Origin: Sandarakinorhabdus sp.
GTDB taxonomy: Bacteria > Pseudomonadota > Alphaproteobacteria > Sphingomonadales > Sphingomonadaceae
Length of the DNA stretch: 6,828 bases
Assembly (NCBI GenBank): GCA_025458465.1
Contig: JALOSK010000105.1
Location: 1-6,828 of the forward strand
Direction of reading: 5' to 3'
Shown one piece after another: positions 5,482 through 6,828 of this stretch. The translations under genes and the position numbers were made by a program. The notes beneath the pieces are model-generated. The model was given only the letters and a program-made list of their open reading frames with translations, did no database searches and had not been told where the DNA came from. The first letter of the stretch is position 1; each line of letters begins with the position of its first letter.

Positions 5482-6828
5482 ATGAATTTTGCTGATCTCG
5501 CGCTTGCGGAACCCCTGGCCCGTGCCATCGCCGACAAGGGCTATACCACGCCGTCGCCCATCCAGCAGGCCGCGATCCCGCCGGCGCTGGCCGGCCACGA
5601 TATCTTGGGCCTCGCGCAAACCGGCACCGGCAAGACGGCGGCCTTTGCGCTGCCCATCCTGCACCGGCTGGCCGCCAACCCCAGGCATCGCCTGAAAATG
5701 TCGGCCCGGGTGCTGGTGCTGGCCCCCACGCGCGAACTCGCCGGGCAGATCTGCGCCAGCTTCGAAGCCTATGCCCGCTACATGCGCCTGACGATCACCG
5801 CCGTGTTCGGCGGCGTGCCGATCGGCCGCCAGGAACGCGCCATGCAGCATGGCGTGGATGTGCTGGTGGCCACGCCGGGCCGCCTGATTGATCTCGTCAT
5901 GAAGGGCGCGATCGATCTCGGCCATGTCGAGATGCTGGTGCTGGATGAATGCGATCAGATGCTGGATCTGGGCTTCCTGCCCGATCTGAAGCGCATCACC
6001 CGCCTGCTGCCGCGCCAGCGCCAGACGATGCTGTTCTCGGCCACGCTGCCGCCCACCATCGAGGCGCTGTCGCAGCAATATCTGAAGGATCCGGTGAAGG
6101 TTGCCATGCAGCCGGCCGCCACCACGGCGGAACGTGTCGTGCAATCGGTGATCCACGTCTCCCAGCCGGAAAAGCTGGCGCTGCTGGCGCACCTGCTGGC
6201 GGAAGAGGGCGTGACCAGCACCATTGTCTTCACCCGCACCAAGCACGGCGCGGATCGTGTGGTGCGCCAGCTGGCCGCCCACAAGATCGAGGCGCGGGCC
6301 ATCCACGGCAACCGCAGCCAGGCGCAGCGCACGCAGGCGCTGTCGGCCTTCCGGTCGGGCGAGTTGCGCGTGCTGGTGGCGACCGACATCGCGGCACGCG
6401 GGCTGGATATCCCGCAGGTGTCCCACGTGTTCAATTACGAGCTGCCCAACGTGCCGGAACAATATGTGCACCGCATCGGCCGCACCGCGCGTGCCGGCCG
6501 CGAAGGCCGGGCCATTGCCCTGTGCGCGCCGGATGAGCGCCCCTATCTGAAGGATATCGAGCGCACCATCCGCATGCCGCTGGACCAGCAGCCGCTGCCG
6601 GCCAATTTCCGTGATCTGGTGGCCCACACCGCCAAGCTGATCAAGACCAGCCCTGCCGCCGCCGAACCGCCGCGGCAGGAGCGTGACTTCGCGCGCCGTC
6701 CGGCTGGCCCCGGCGGGCACAGCCGCACCGGCCGCACCGGCCGCGATCCGCGCGCCGTGGTGCAGGCCGATGGCCGCCGTGAAGGTGCCCGCGACGGCGC
6801 CCGTGAAGCTGCCCGCGATGGCGCGCGC
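5482..6828 (+). CDS. rhlE: DEAD-box family ATP-dependent RNA helicase, RhlE-like, with DECD motif II (partial, C-terminus off window)
   Basis: This RNA-unwinding ATPase of superfamily 2 is probably involved in ribosome assembly or mRNA turnover. The frame is open for 449 codons to the right edge. Motifs in order: Q motif GYTTPSPIQQ (20-29), motif I AQTGTGKT (45-52), Ia APTRELAGQI (81-90), GG at 110-111, Ib TPGRL (131-135), motif II DECD (155-158), motif III SAT (186-188), IV IVFTRTKHGADR (248-259), V ATDIAARGLDI (300-310) and VI HRIGRTARAG (330-339). The IV-V region, including AIHGNRSQAQRTQAL and NYELPNVPEQYVHRIGR, is typical of RhlE. Motif II has Cys157 (codon TGC) in place of the usual Ala; both acidic catalytic residues remain, so activity is expected. 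After about residue 385 comes a basic, low-complexity tail with RTGRTGR and then Arg-acid-Gly/Ala-Ala repeats, continuing past the edge. It is divergent from the gsp operon and has no obvious functional link to it. The rhlE symbol is by family resemblance. Confidence 0.93.
   Translation, partial: MNFADLALAEPLARAIADKGYTTPSPIQQAAIPPALAGHDILGLAQTGTGKTAAFALPILHRLAANPRHRLKMSARVLVLAPTRELAGQICASFEAYARYMRLTITAVFGGVPIGRQERAMQHGVDVLVATPGRLIDLVMKGAIDLGHVEMLVLDECDQMLDLGFLPDLKRITRLLPRQRQTMLFSATLPPTIEALSQQYLKDPVKVAMQPAATTAERVVQSVIHVSQPEKLALLAHLLAEEGVTSTIVFTRTKHGADRVVRQLAAHKIEARAIHGNRSQAQRTQALSAFRSGELRVLVATDIAARGLDIPQVSHVFNYELPNVPEQYVHRIGRTARAGREGRAIALCAPDERPYLKDIERTIRMPLDQQPLPANFRDLVAHTAKLIKTSPAAAEPPRQERDFARRPAGPGGHSRTGRTGRDPRAVVQADGRREGARDGAREAARDGAR
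6724..6741 (+). repeat. Two tandem 9-base repeats in the helicase tail
   Basis: CGCACCGGC occurs twice in a row, encoding Arg-Thr-Gly twice, and a further CGC follows. It lies in the basic C-terminal tail, a region type that is low-complexity and variable in RhlE-like helicases and commonly binds RNA without sequence specificity. Confidence 0.6.
6778..6828 (+). repeat. 24-base tandem repeat encoding Arg-acid-Gly/Ala-Ala units
   Basis: Two adjacent 24-base units (6778-6801 and 6802-6825) are identical at 21 of 24 positions, and a third may begin with the last codon. They encode REGA, RDGA, REAA, RDGA and then R at residues 433-449 of the helicase. The four-residue period puts Arg and acidic residues on neighbouring stripes if the tail is helical. 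The array runs off the window, so its copy number is unknown. Confidence 0.75.

Noticed and set aside
4915..6720. A 601-codon open frame on the minus strand opposite the helicase and across the intergenic region
   Set aside because: It shadows the helicase and overlaps gspC in another frame, has no recognisable motif and has the His/Gln/Arg-rich composition of antisense translation.

Overview
The window is a very GC-rich chromosomal segment. It carries the first four genes of a type II secretion system (T2SS) operon on the minus strand (gspC, gspD, gspE, and gspF cut by the left edge). Facing away from them on the plus strand is an RhlE-type ATP-dependent RNA helicase gene cut by the right edge. 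The strong GC bias, codon use, PDZ-less GspC and the style of the proteins suggest an alphaproteobacterium, most likely a sphingomonad (Sphingomonadales). That placement is inference from sequence character, not a database match.

Layout: 1-1137 gspF (minus, 3' end missing); 1130-2569 gspE (minus); 2566-4671 gspD (minus); 4668-5162 gspC (minus); 5163-5481 a 319-base divergent intergenic region; 5482-6828 the helicase (plus, 3' end missing). The four gsp genes overlap by 4, 4 and 8 bases, so they are almost certainly one transcript with coupled translation. GspC (inner-membrane connector), GspD (outer-membrane secretin), GspE (cytoplasmic ATPase) and GspF (inner-membrane platform) form the core of the machine. 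The pseudopilin genes and gspL/M are not in the window and probably lie beyond its left edge.

The most informative non-coding signal lies upstream of gspC. Three 7-base repeats resembling the PhoB half-site CTGTCAT are spaced exactly 11 bases apart and read in the direction of the gsp operon. A weak TA-starting -10 candidate sits 10 bases downstream, which is the geometry of PhoB-activated promoters. This suggests that the secretion system is induced by phosphate starvation. On the helicase side there is a perfect TTGACA -35 hexamer, then a region that can fold into nested and adjacent hairpins with one mutually exclusive pairing. It could be a structured mRNA leader.

The helicase has all the family motifs, but its motif II reads DECD rather than DEAD, and its C-terminal tail runs into an Arg-acid-(Gly/Ala)-Ala tetrapeptide repeat at the window edge. 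I found no mobile element, CRISPR array, tRNA or rRNA. No wholly new system is evident; the region is a housekeeping-type locus with a few notable regulatory and sequence details.
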